A stretch of 64,000 nt of DNA, taken from Clostridia bacterium. GTDB taxonomy: Bacteria > Bacillota > Clostridia > Oscillospirales > Acutalibacteraceae. Positions within the stretch are counted from its first letter, which is position 1, and every line of letters begins with the position of its first letter. Below the pieces are notes generated by a model that searched no databases, was not told where the DNA came from, and saw nothing but the letters and a program-made list of their open reading frames with translations. This document shows positions 1-7,976 of this stretch, one piece after another. The translations under genes were made by a program, and so were the position numbers. Location of the stretch: the NCBI GenBank assembly GCA_017461625.1, contig JAFTXJ010000008.1, forward strand, positions 1-64,000. Reading direction: 5' to 3'.

Positions 1-1
1 A

Positions 2-679
2 GGTGTAATTCGTCTTTACAAAGGCGGAACGGAAGGCGCATCAAACACAGGTAATGAGCCTTATTCAGAATTTTACGCTTATCAGATTGCAGAGGCTCTC
101 GGTATAGATGCTGTAAAATACAACCTTGCAATGTGGAAGGGTAGGCTTTGCTCTCATTGCGATTTGTTCACGAGCAAAGACCTTGCCTATGTTCCTGTTG
201 GCAGAATTGTTAAATCGGGCGGTTTTAAAGCAGTTAAAGAGTTTTATGCAAGCCTCGGAGAAGACTTCGTTAAGGCTTTGAATGATATGATTCTGCTTGA
301 TGCGGTGATATTTAATTCTGACCGACACTACGGAAACTTCGGTTTTTTGGTTGATTGTAAAACCAACAAGATTGTTGCACCGGCTCCGTTATTTGACCAC
401 GGCAATTCGCTTCTGAACTTCGCAGGCAGGGATGCTTTGGAAAGTGAAGAGGCATTACAGAAATATGCCGATACAATAATGCCGTGTGTTTATGACAACT
501 TCGTAGAGGAAGCTGTATCGGTTCTTTCGCATGAACAAAAGAACAATCTTCGCAAACTTCTTGAGTTTAAATTCAAGCGTCACAGTCGTTACAATCTGAG
601 TAAAGACAGACTTGTTATGCTTGAGAAAATTGTTCAAAACAGGGCTAAAGAGATTTTGGATAAATCCAATCAGCTATAA
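2..679 (+). CDS. HipA-like kinase domain protein, C-terminal part (5' end outside window)
   Basis: The frame is open from the first bases of the window to the TAA at 677-679, so the start lies to the left. The visible 225 residues carry the C-terminal catalytic signature of HipA/CtkA-type kinases (PI3/4-kinase-like fold): NSDRHYGNFGF, holding the catalytic Asp and Asn, followed about 25 residues later by APLFDHGNSL, the metal-binding Asp segment. HipA proteins are serine/threonine kinases, often the toxin of HipBA modules, but many clostridial relatives are stand-alone. No HipB-like antitoxin can be seen because the upstream DNA is missing. The family is clear; whether it acts as a toxin is unknown. 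Confidence 0.75.
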   Translation, partial: GVIRLYKGGTEGASNTGNEPYSEFYAYQIAEALGIDAVKYNLAMWKGRLCSHCDLFTSKDLAYVPVGRIVKSGGFKAVKEFYASLGEDFVKALNDMILLDAVIFNSDRHYGNFGFLVDCKTNKIVAPAPLFDHGNSLLNFAGRDALESEEALQKYADTIMPCVYDNFVEEAVSVLSHEQKNNLRKLLEFKFKRHSRYNLSKDRLVMLEKIVQNRAKEILDKSNQL

Positions 680-820
680 TAAGTTGTTTGTGGATTTGTC
701 CTCCGTTGTACTCCAAAGTGTTGTTTACAAGAAAGTTTGAAGTATGCTGATAAAGTGCAAAAAGTACGATTCATAGTAAAAAAAGTATGATACCTTTAAC
801 AAGAAAGTGCAAAAAAGTCG

Positions 821-901
821 CGTTTGTTCATACCTCACGGATACGGTAACAACCCGATGGTGGGTATGCAGTTGCTGTTGAAGAAGCAAGCAAATGATTG
901 A
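821..901 (+). other. short unassigned open stretch in a 369-bp gene-poor gap
   Basis: Between the HipA-like gene and the next promoter (680-994) no full gene is visible. One open stretch with no start codon ends at TGA 899-901 and is followed by a good terminator. Its peptide contains PHGYGNNPMVGMQLLLKKQ, which looks protein-like, so it may be the 3' remnant of a deleted gene. I do not recognise the family. The gap also holds a loosely repeated A-rich motif containing GTGCAAAAA at about 756 and 808. Confidence 0.15.
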
Positions 902-927
902 TGAATAAAGATTTTAACTGATTTTAA

Positions 928-959
928 GACTCCTGAACACACAGTTCGGGGGTCTTTTT
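928..959 (+). terminator. intrinsic terminator
   Basis: The stem GACTCCTGAAC / GTTCGGGGGTC (11 pairs including G-U) is followed by TTTTTA. It closes transcription of the left-edge region before the lipase promoter. Confidence 0.75.
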
Positions 960-994
960 ATGTGTTAAATCCACACAAATCAAAAAACATGTTG

Positions 995-1023
995 TTGAAT
1001 AGCGTTGAGCTTGGTGTTATAAT
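995..1023 (+). promoter_or_regulatory. SigA-type promoter for the lipase-like gene
   Basis: TTGAAT (995-1000), a 17-nt spacer, then TATAAT (1018-1023), 25 nt before the ATG at 1049. Confidence 0.7.
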
Positions 1024-1048
1024 AAAACCATAGTGCAAAGGAGAGAGT

Positions 1049-2206
1049 ATGATGGACAAAATTAAAACGCAATATCCGATTGTTTTTGTTCACGGAATGT
1101 TTGGCTGGGGCGACAACGAAGGAATAAACCGTAAAGCACCTTACTGGGGCGGCACAACAGGCAGCCTGACGGAATATCTTTCGGGTAATGGTGTTGAGTG
1201 CTATGCGGCATCTGTTGGTCCTATGTCAAGTGCGTGGGATCAGGCGTGTGAGTTGTACGCTCAGTTAATGGGCACACGAATTGATTACGGTGAACACCAT
1301 TCCCGTGTTTTGGGTCACAAACGCTTCGGCAGAACATATAAAAAGCCGTTGTTTGAAAACTGGAGCAGTGAAAGGAAAGTCCATCTGGTAGGTCACAGCT
1401 TTGGCGGTAATGCCATTCGTCTTCTTGTACATCTTCTTGAATACGGTGCACCTGATGAGGTTAATGAAAACCAAGAGAATATATCTCCTCTTTTTGTTGG
1501 TGGTCAGAAAGACCTTGTTTGCAGCATCACAGCAATATGTTCACCCTTAAATGGTACAGATGCTTATGAAACAATTCAAAGGTTTAAGCTTATGGGCCTT
1601 ACAAAATTCTTAACCTTGAATTATACCATGATTGCAGCTCGATCAGGACTTCAAGGCAAACTTGTTGACTTTCATCTTGAGCAAATGGGTGTTCATAAAA
1701 CGGATGAAATTAAAGATCAAAAGCCGTTTTTGAAAGCAATAAAAGACCTTTACTTGTGCAAAGAAAGTATCGATTACGATATGTCTGAAAAAGGAACGCA
1801 AGAGTTGAACGGATTTATTAAAACCGTTCCGGCGGTGTATTATTTTTCATATCCGTTTAATACAGTAGAGAAAAACAAAAAGGGCAAACCCACCCCTAAA
1901 AATATAAAGTTCCCTTTGTTGTTGACTTCCAACCTTATGCTCAGCAATGATAAGCGTGCCAACAGAACCACAGTGGGCAATGACGGATTGGTTGATGTCA
2001 GCTCTGCGATGTATCCTGAAAATGAGCCACATAAGCCATATTCTCCTGATGAACAGCCTGACCCCGGAGTGTGGAGTGTTATGCCTGTGAGAAAAGGGGA
2101 TCACGGCACACCAATCGGTCTTTTGGCAGATAAAGGAGAAACCTATAAATTCTACGATGAAATGGTTGATCTTTTGAAAAAGATTGAACCCCAAGCCAAT
2201 AATTGA
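1049..2206 (+). CDS. lipase-like alpha/beta hydrolase, cytoplasmic paralog
   Basis: A 385-residue alpha/beta hydrolase resembling the Staphylococcus/Geobacillus-type triacylglycerol lipases. Visible features are the oxyanion-hole motif VFVHGMFGWG near residue 12, the nucleophile elbow GHSFGG with Ser about 117, a late Asp in GNDGLVDVSS and the family's terminal His segment KGDHGTPIG. There is no signal peptide, unlike its paralog at 51940-53154, which shares HGM.(G)WG, SSAWD.ACELYA and GHSFGG. AAGGAGAG sits 4-5 nt before the ATG; an alternative ATG follows directly at 1052. It is monocistronic, with its own promoter and terminator. The likely substrates are acyl esters, but the true substrate is unknown. 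Confidence 0.8.
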   Translation: MMDKIKTQYPIVFVHGMFGWGDNEGINRKAPYWGGTTGSLTEYLSGNGVECYAASVGPMSSAWDQACELYAQLMGTRIDYGEHHSRVLGHKRFGRTYKKPLFENWSSERKVHLVGHSFGGNAIRLLVHLLEYGAPDEVNENQENISPLFVGGQKDLVCSITAICSPLNGTDAYETIQRFKLMGLTKFLTLNYTMIAARSGLQGKLVDFHLEQMGVHKTDEIKDQKPFLKAIKDLYLCKESIDYDMSEKGTQELNGFIKTVPAVYYFSYPFNTVEKNKKGKPTPKNIKFPLLLTSNLMLSNDKRANRTTVGNDGLVDVSSAMYPENEPHKPYSPDEQPDPGVWSVMPVRKGDHGTPIGLLADKGETYKFYDEMVDLLKKIEPQANN

Positions 2207-2215
2207 ATTGTTTAA

Positions 2216-2257
2216 CAAGAGCTTTATCTCGGTTGGGATTAAGCTCTTGCTTATTTT
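2216..2257 (+). terminator. intrinsic terminator overlapping the next promoter
   Basis: CAAGAGCTT / AAGCTCTTG stem with a 16-nt loop, followed by a T-rich run. Its distal part doubles as the -35 of the next promoter. Confidence 0.6.
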
Positions 2258-2274
2258 TGCCGTAGTGCTATAAT
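2247..2274 (+). promoter_or_regulatory. promoter for serine hydrolase / MFS pair
   Basis: TTGCTT (2247-2252), 16-nt spacer, TATAAT (2269-2274), 25 nt before the start codon at 2300. Confidence 0.65.
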
Positions 2275-2299
2275 AGAACAAAGAAAGGGGAGTGGCAGA

Positions 2300-3823
2300 A
2301 TGTTAGTTAAAAGCGAGAACAAGATCAGTGCCGGTCCGATTCTTGAGTTTTACCGTGAGCTTGATAAGTATAATGTTGAAAATCACAGTCTTATTATTCT
2401 TTATAAAGGTGAGGTAGCTTTTGAACATTACATAAAGCCTTATTCTGCCGAGATGCCTCATACTATGTTTTCACTTACAAAGTCCGTTGTTTCAACTGCG
2501 GTGGGCTTTGCTATTGATGAAGGCTTGTTTAGCCTTGATGACAAAGTGATTGACATTTTTCCCGAATATGAAGCTTGCGAAAGCGATGAGTGGGACAATA
2601 TCACCGTTCGTTCTCTTTTGACAATGCAAAGCAACAAGGAGTTTTCCTTTACTCAGGATATGAGGGGGAATTATGTTGAGATGTTTATGAAAGCTCCGTT
2701 TCGCCAAAATGGTAGGGGATTTTTGTATAGTAATAACGATGCCCATGTGGTAGCTGCTATTGTGCAGAAAAAATCAGGTATGAACCTTGTGAATTATCTT
2801 ACTCCACGCCTTTTTGAGCCTTTGGGAATTGATAAACCCTTCTGGGAGTTTAACTGTGTTGGTGAACTTGTCGGCGGAACAGGTTGCTATATGAAGCTCA
2901 GAGACCTTGCGAAAATCGGTCAATGCTACTTGAATGACGGCAAGTGGAACGGTGAACAGGTTATCCCTGAATGGTGGACAAAAGAAGCAACCAAAATGCA
3001 TGTTCGTTTTGGCAACAAAAGCACCGAGGGCTACGGATACCTTTTTTGGATTCATAAGGGTGGCTACAGTATGACCGGTATGTACGGTCAGCAGGTGACG
3101 TGCTTCCCGGAAAAAGATCTTGTTATGGCAAGCTTTAATTGCTGCCTTAATGACGGGGATTTCAGCCGTTCATTTGAAAATATTCTTCCACGTGCTTTTG
3201 AAGAAGAACCCGACTCCAAAGTTGAAGAGCAATTGCGTATTTACCTTGAAAGTAAAAATGTAAAAGCTGTTCCTTGTGAAAAGCTTCCCAAAATTCCGGT
3301 TGACAAAACATTCAGACTGTCAAAGCTTTCTGATATTATTGCAGGTCTTGTTTTTCCTGCTAACGTGATTCCACGTTCAGTTATCTGCAGTATGGCAATG
3401 AGACCGGGTAAAAATCTCAACAATCTTTCCTTTGCTTTGAGTGAGGATGTGCTCACAATTAAGTGGAAGGAGGACGACGACGAAGTTGTTATTGATTGCG
3501 GTCTTGACGGTAAGCCGAGGGAAACTAAAGTCATAATCAAGGGCTATCCGTATATCCTGTGGTCATATGCTTTTATGAAAGACGGCAGATTAAATGTTGT
3601 TGTAAAACCGTTGAACACTCTTTCAACAACAAATATTGTTTTTGATTTTTACAAAAACAAGGTAAAAATCAAAATCGACGGAACACCTGATTTTGTTGAG
3701 TTTATAAGCAAAAATGCGAACAAAAGCGACTTTGTCAACAATCATCCTAAAATGAGGCCCTATATTATGAAGGTGGTTAATAAAGCCCTTTTATTTATGC
3801 AACGACCTATGACATTCAGATGA
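2300..3823 (+). CDS. beta-lactamase-fold serine hydrolase (class C / esterase-like)
   Basis: A 507-residue protein whose first ~330 residues form the serine beta-lactamase/penicillin-binding fold: SxxK motif S58-L-T-K61 in MFSLTKS, the YxN equivalent YSN at about 143-145, and a glycine-rich C-terminal strand region near GGYSMTGMYG. There is no signal peptide, so it probably acts in the cytoplasm. The last ~170 residues are an extra domain I do not recognise. AAAGGGGAG lies 7 nt before the ATG. The MFS transporter starts about 20 nt downstream, suggesting that the two work as an import-and-hydrolyse (or modify-and-export) pair. Relatives include esterases and D-aminopeptidases; true beta-lactamase activity is not implied. 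Confidence 0.8.
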   Translation: MLVKSENKISAGPILEFYRELDKYNVENHSLIILYKGEVAFEHYIKPYSAEMPHTMFSLTKSVVSTAVGFAIDEGLFSLDDKVIDIFPEYEACESDEWDNITVRSLLTMQSNKEFSFTQDMRGNYVEMFMKAPFRQNGRGFLYSNNDAHVVAAIVQKKSGMNLVNYLTPRLFEPLGIDKPFWEFNCVGELVGGTGCYMKLRDLAKIGQCYLNDGKWNGEQVIPEWWTKEATKMHVRFGNKSTEGYGYLFWIHKGGYSMTGMYGQQVTCFPEKDLVMASFNCCLNDGDFSRSFENILPRAFEEEPDSKVEEQLRIYLESKNVKAVPCEKLPKIPVDKTFRLSKLSDIIAGLVFPANVIPRSVICSMAMRPGKNLNNLSFALSEDVLTIKWKEDDDEVVIDCGLDGKPRETKVIIKGYPYILWSYAFMKDGRLNVVVKPLNTLSTTNIVFDFYKNKVKIKIDGTPDFVEFISKNANKSDFVNNHPKMRPYIMKVVNKALLFMQRPMTFR

Positions 3824-3844
3824 ATTTATTCAAAGGTGATGAAT

Positions 3845-5302
3845 ATGAGAGTTAAAGAAATCACTCCCGAAAAGCAGCAGAAAATTATTCTTAAAAGGCA
3901 AAAGGAAATTGCCCGTTGGGAAAAGGAAAAAGCTCGCCCCAAAAAGAATCTTTATTTTGTTTATCTTGTTTTCATCATTTCGCTGATTTATGCAACAGAT
4001 GAAATTGCATCACAAATCGGTACCTTGATGAAAACCGAAATTGCCAATGATCTTTTTTCAAAATACGGTGAAAGCTCTGTTGGTTTGCTCGATATTTTAT
4101 CAATTGCCGTTGTGCCGTTTCAAGCAATCGGTCTTTTGTATCGCCCGCTTGCTGACCGATGGGGCAGAAAAACTTTTTTGATTATCAACACCTTTGGTAT
4201 GAGCCTTGCGATGCTGGTTATTTTTATGTCTGATAACCTATTCCTTTATTTTATCGGTGCGTGTATGATTCAGTTTTTTATTCCTCACGATATGCACGTG
4301 GTTTATATTATGGAATCATCACCGTCAAAGCACAGAGCAAGGGTTTATTCTTCAATCAAGTTTTTCGCAAATATGAGCGTTATGCTTATTCCTCTTTTAA
4401 GAAAGGCACTTATGCACGATGCCTCTGAGTGGCGAATGGTTTACTTTATACCTGCAATTGTTGGTGTTGTGTGCAGCTTTATTGCTTTGATGACAGCAAG
4501 GGAAACTGACTCGTTTATTGACTCACGCCTTAGATATTTGCGTATGACTGACGAAGAACGTGAACTTGAAAAGCAACAAAAAAGCTCAGAAAATGCCCAG
4601 GGAGGACTTATTACTGCACTGAAATTTGCAATGAAGCATAAGCAGCTTCGCTGGCTTTACATAACGTCGTCTCTTGTAAATATCGGTTTTATCGGTACGG
4701 TGAATTATCAGGTTATTCTTTCTTACGGATATGCTCAGAATTATGTAGAAAACGGTTTGTTTGCTTCTTTGGGTGAGGAAGTTATGAATGCCGTAAGCAT
4801 AGGTCCTGTGACAACGGCACTGTTTATGTTCCCTGTGGGTTGTGCGATGGCTCAGGTGATAATGGGCTTTATTTCAGACTCAAAGGGAAGAAAGGCTGCA
4901 GCTATTACCACGGCTGTAAACTGCCTTATGGCGTTTGTTGGTTTTTCGCTCGGTTCAAGGCTTGCGTGGAATCCTTATTTTATAGGCTTCCTTTGCGGTG
5001 CATTTGTCGGCAGCTTCTATTCAACAAATGACGTGCTGATTATGATGATTGGTGAGTCTGCACCGACGAACCTGCGTTCGTCAACTATGTCGGCTCAATT
5101 TATTGTAACTGCCGTAGGCTTTGCTTTGTCTTATGCAGTGAGTTTGCCTATTATCACTATTCTCGGCAACAGCATAACGGGAATCGTCAGCTTTACACTT
5201 CTTGTGCCTGCGTTTGTTTCGGCATTCTTTGCTCTGGTTCGCAAAACTCACGACACAAAAGGAATTGATATGGACACAGTTACAGGCTGTGATTGGGATT
5301 AA
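3845..5302 (+). CDS. MFS transporter
   Basis: Major facilitator superfamily permease, about 485 residues, with around 12 hydrophobic segments after a strongly charged ~35-residue N-terminus. The signature loops are visible: RPLADRWGRKTF between helices 2 and 3, and the second-half equivalent GFISDSKGRKAA. A central hydrophilic loop (TARETDSFIDSRL...) separates the halves. The start at 3845 places AAAGG 8 nt upstream; ATG 3839 is also in frame but too close to that site. It sits behind the serine hydrolase and ends at a strong terminator. The substrate cannot be told from sequence; sugar-phosphate or organic acid/peptide carriers are possible. Confidence 0.85.
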   Translation: MRVKEITPEKQQKIILKRQKEIARWEKEKARPKKNLYFVYLVFIISLIYATDEIASQIGTLMKTEIANDLFSKYGESSVGLLDILSIAVVPFQAIGLLYRPLADRWGRKTFLIINTFGMSLAMLVIFMSDNLFLYFIGACMIQFFIPHDMHVVYIMESSPSKHRARVYSSIKFFANMSVMLIPLLRKALMHDASEWRMVYFIPAIVGVVCSFIALMTARETDSFIDSRLRYLRMTDEERELEKQQKSSENAQGGLITALKFAMKHKQLRWLYITSSLVNIGFIGTVNYQVILSYGYAQNYVENGLFASLGEEVMNAVSIGPVTTALFMFPVGCAMAQVIMGFISDSKGRKAAAITTAVNCLMAFVGFSLGSRLAWNPYFIGFLCGAFVGSFYSTNDVLIMMIGESAPTNLRSSTMSAQFIVTAVGFALSYAVSLPIITILGNSITGIVSFTLLVPAFVSAFFALVRKTHDTKGIDMDTVTGCDWD

Positions 5303-5328
5303 AGACTTCCGAAAGGAAGTCTTTTGCA
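5301..5328 (+). terminator. intrinsic terminator
   Basis: Perfect 9-bp stem AAGACTTCC / GGAAGTCTT with a GAAA loop, followed by TTTG. Confidence 0.8.
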
Positions 5329-5364
5329 TTCGTACCTATTTAAATGTCTTTCGTACCAAAACTA

Positions 5365-5393
5365 TTGACATCAAAAAATTGCCGTGATAATAT
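5365..5393 (+). promoter_or_regulatory. strong SigA promoter for the secreted acidic protein
   Basis: TTGACA (5365-5370), 17-nt spacer, TAATAT (5388-5393). A leader of about 70 nt follows. Confidence 0.7.
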
Positions 5394-5469
5394 GGAAAAA
5401 ACAGAGAATGAAGGGAGGCTGTAGGGGGTTATTTTTACAAGTCAAATTAATATTATGGAGGATATATTT

Positions 5470-6198
5470 ATGAAAAAAATTACTAAAAAAATACTTTCAG
5501 TTGTTATTGTTATCAGCCTTTTACTTTGCTCTTCTCTTGCATTTTCAGCAAGTGCTTACAAAGTAAATATCTACGAGGAAAACGTGTGCGATTATTTGGG
5601 AACTGAATTCAGCGGTATTACTTATTACGGTACTCCCGGTGAGTATATGGCATTTGATTATTCCGGACCGGATGAAGATTATGAATATGTTGATGCAATA
5701 AGTCTTGATTCAGGTGTTTTTGAATGCATTTATGATGAAGAAACCGGTTTCGTTACAGACCTTTGGGCTGTTGATAACGGTGTTGCACTTATCTATATTT
5801 ATTTTTTGGATGAAGAATGGAATCTTGTAGATGACTATTATGCTCTCGTTGTTGTTTCTGACGGAACAGACCTTGGCGAAGTTACCGATGTAGAAATGGA
5901 TGATGTAACATTAAATTATAATGAATATGGATATATCGGTCCTGACGTTTATGGTTACGGTGATGAAGGTGCATATTACTGCACACTTTATAATTATGAT
6001 TACGACAATTCTCCGTTTTATCTTGATAACGATGGTTTTATTGATTCTAGTTATGGCAGAGGCACAGATTATGCAGAGTGCTATGTAATCGATGCACAGG
6101 GTAACATTTTCTGTGAAAGTTTTGAAATCGAAGTCAAATTCTCACCCATCCAGTGGATTATTTATTATCTTATTTTCGGATGGATCTGGTGGAATTAA
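5470..6198 (+). CDS. secreted acidic Tyr/Asp-rich protein with hydrophobic C-terminal tail
   Basis: The start is set at 5470 because the in-frame ATG at 5455 lies inside the GGAGG site. The 242-residue product has a signal peptide (MKKITKKILS... ending near ASAYK). The mature part is very rich in Asp, Glu and Tyr and looks like an extracellular beta-sandwich (Ig-like) region. It ends in FSPIQWIIYYLIFGWIWWN, an aromatic hydrophobic tail that may anchor it to the envelope. It has its own strong promoter and terminator and no operon partner. No catalytic motif is visible and the family is not recognised. A surface or binding role is inference. Confidence 0.65.
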   Translation: MKKITKKILSVVIVISLLLCSSLAFSASAYKVNIYEENVCDYLGTEFSGITYYGTPGEYMAFDYSGPDEDYEYVDAISLDSGVFECIYDEETGFVTDLWAVDNGVALIYIYFLDEEWNLVDDYYALVVVSDGTDLGEVTDVEMDDVTLNYNEYGYIGPDVYGYGDEGAYYCTLYNYDYDNSPFYLDNDGFIDSSYGRGTDYAECYVIDAQGNIFCESFEIEVKFSPIQWIIYYLIFGWIWWN

Positions 6199-6225
6199 TA
6201 ACTAAACATATGTAGTTTAACAGCC

Positions 6226-6254
6226 AAGGCTCTCGGGAAACCGGGAGCCTTTTT
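6226..6254 (+). terminator. intrinsic terminator
   Basis: AAGGCTCTCGG / CCGGGAGCCTT stem with a GAAA loop, followed by TTT. Confidence 0.85.
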
Positions 6255-6258
6255 GCAC

Positions 6259-6287
6259 TTGTCAAAATAATATTATTATGCTAAAAT
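6259..6287 (+). promoter_or_regulatory. promoter for the yfcE-like/deoB/pdp operon
   Basis: TTGTCA (6259-6264), 17-nt spacer, TAAAAT (6282-6287); GAAGAGGTG follows before the ATG at 6305. Confidence 0.7.
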
Positions 6288-6304
6288 TTTGAAGAGGTGT
6301 TTTT

Positions 6305-6844
6305 ATGAAAATTATGGTTGCATCAGATATCCACGGCTCATACTATTATTGCAAAAAGCTTGTGGAGTGTTATAAAAACAGTGGAGCTGACAAGCTTCTT
6401 TTGTTGGGTGATGTTTTATATCACGGCCCGAGAAATGATTTACCCCGTGAATACGAACCTAAAAAAGTGATTGAGCTTCTCAATTCAATTAAAAATGAAA
6501 TTCTCTGTGTACGTGGCAATTGCGATACGGAGGTAGACCAGATGGTGCTTGAATTTCCTATTCTTGCCGATTATGCAATTCTTTTTGACGGCAAAAATAT
6601 GGTTTATGCAACTCATGGTCATATTTATAACAAAGATAATCTTCCGCCACTTTCTGACGGCGATATTCTTCTTCACGGTCACACTCATGTTCCTGTGTGT
6701 GAGGCTATAGGGCATATAACCGTTATGAATCCCGGCTCTGTTTCTATTCCGAAAGAAGACAGTTGGCATGGATATATGGTTATAGAAAAAGGAAAATACA
6801 GTTGGTTTGATTTTGACGGACACAATTATATTACGGTAGAGTGA
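6305..6844 (+). CDS. yfcE: YfcE-type metallophosphoesterase
   Basis: A 179-residue calcineurin-like phosphoesterase. All metal-ligand motifs are present in order: SDIHGS (residues 7-12), GDVLYHGP, RGNCD, THGH and GHTH. Length and motifs match the YfcE/MJ0936 phosphodiesterase group, which cleaves phosphodiesters in a Mn-dependent way; the physiological substrate is uncertain. It is the first gene of an operon: the deoB start follows its stop by 4 nt. The context suggests nucleotide or nucleoside turnover. Confidence 0.85.
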   Translation: MKIMVASDIHGSYYYCKKLVECYKNSGADKLLLLGDVLYHGPRNDLPREYEPKKVIELLNSIKNEILCVRGNCDTEVDQMVLEFPILADYAILFDGKNMVYATHGHIYNKDNLPPLSDGDILLHGHTHVPVCEAIGHITVMNPGSVSIPKEDSWHGYMVIEKGKYSWFDFDGHNYITVE

Positions 6845-6848
6845 TAAA

Positions 6849-7976
6849 ATGAAATTTCAGCGAGTGTTTTTAATTGTGCTTGACTCTTTCGGAATCGGTG
6901 AAATGCCTGATGCCAAAGATTTTGGCGATGAGGGCAGTAACACCCTGAAAGCGGTTTTTAACTCAAAAGAATTTAATGCACCCAATCTGCAAAAACTTGG
7001 TCTTTTTAATATTGACGGTGTCACAGTAGGAGAAAAGGTTGAACACCCTACAGCGAGCATAGCAAGGCTTTGCGAAAAGTCCAGCGGTAAAGACACAACC
7101 ACAGGTCACTGGGAGCTTTGCGGAATTATATCTGACAAACCTATGCCCACTTACCCTGACGGATTTCCCAAAGAAATTCTTGATGAGTTCAGTGCAAAAA
7201 CAGGTAAGAGAATCCTTTGTAATATGCCTTATTCGGGCACTCAGGTTATTGCTGATTTTGGTAAAAAGCACCTTGAAACAGGTGACTTAATCGTTTATAC
7301 TTCTGCTGACAGTGTGTTTCAGATTGCTGCCCATGAGGATATTGTTTCTGTTGAAACCCTTTATGAATATTGCCGCATTGCAAGAGAAATTCTCAAAGAT
7401 GAGCACGCAGTGGGCAGAGTTATTGCAAGACCTTTCACCGGTGAAAACGGTAACTTTAAACGCACTGAAAATCGCCACGATTTTTCACTTTTGCCACCAA
7501 GCGACACCACTATTGATCGACTTAAAAATGCAGGCTTTGATGTGATTTCTGTCGGCAAGATTTATGATATTTTTGCAGGTAAGGGTATTACTGAAAAGCA
7601 CTTGACTAAAAATAATTCTCAGGGTATGGCAAAAACCAAAGAACTTTTAAATAAAGATTTCTGCGGACTTTGCTTTACAAATCTTGTAGATTTTGATATG
7701 GTCTACGGCCACAGAAATGATACCGACGGCTATGCAAAAGCACTTAGCGAGTTTGACTGCTGGTTAGGTGGATTTGTTGAAGAAATGAGCGAAAACGATT
7801 TGCTTATTGTTACCGCTGATCACGGCTGTGACCCTTCTACCGAAAGCACCGACCATTCAAGGGAATATGTTCCTTTTATTGCTTATGCTCACAATGAAAT
7901 TCATCAGAATTTCGGCACGGTTAACGGATTTGACTTTGTTGGCAGAATGATTGAAAATAATTTTATGGGTGATTAA
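6849..7976 (+). CDS. deoB: phosphopentomutase
   Basis: Interconverts ribose-1-phosphate/deoxyribose-1-phosphate with the 5-phosphates. The 375-residue alkaline-phosphatase-superfamily protein shows the N-terminal metal site LDSFGIGEMPDA, the catalytic Thr in GKDTTTGHWE and the late metal motif TADHG (residues about 313-317), with the DeoB cap domain between them. The length is slightly below the usual ~390. It sits 4 nt after the phosphodiesterase gene with a weak ribosome site, so translational coupling is likely. The next gene, the pyrimidine nucleoside phosphorylase, produces its substrate. Confidence 0.95.
   Translation: MKFQRVFLIVLDSFGIGEMPDAKDFGDEGSNTLKAVFNSKEFNAPNLQKLGLFNIDGVTVGEKVEHPTASIARLCEKSSGKDTTTGHWELCGIISDKPMPTYPDGFPKEILDEFSAKTGKRILCNMPYSGTQVIADFGKKHLETGDLIVYTSADSVFQIAAHEDIVSVETLYEYCRIAREILKDEHAVGRVIARPFTGENGNFKRTENRHDFSLLPPSDTTIDRLKNAGFDVISVGKIYDIFAGKGITEKHLTKNNSQGMAKTKELLNKDFCGLCFTNLVDFDMVYGHRNDTDGYAKALSEFDCWLGGFVEEMSENDLLIVTADHGCDPSTESTDHSREYVPFIAYAHNEIHQNFGTVNGFDFVGRMIENNFMGD

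Noticed and set aside
5455-5469. Upstream ATG for the secreted acidic protein
   Set aside because: It lies inside the GGAGG ribosome site; the signal peptide begins at 5470.
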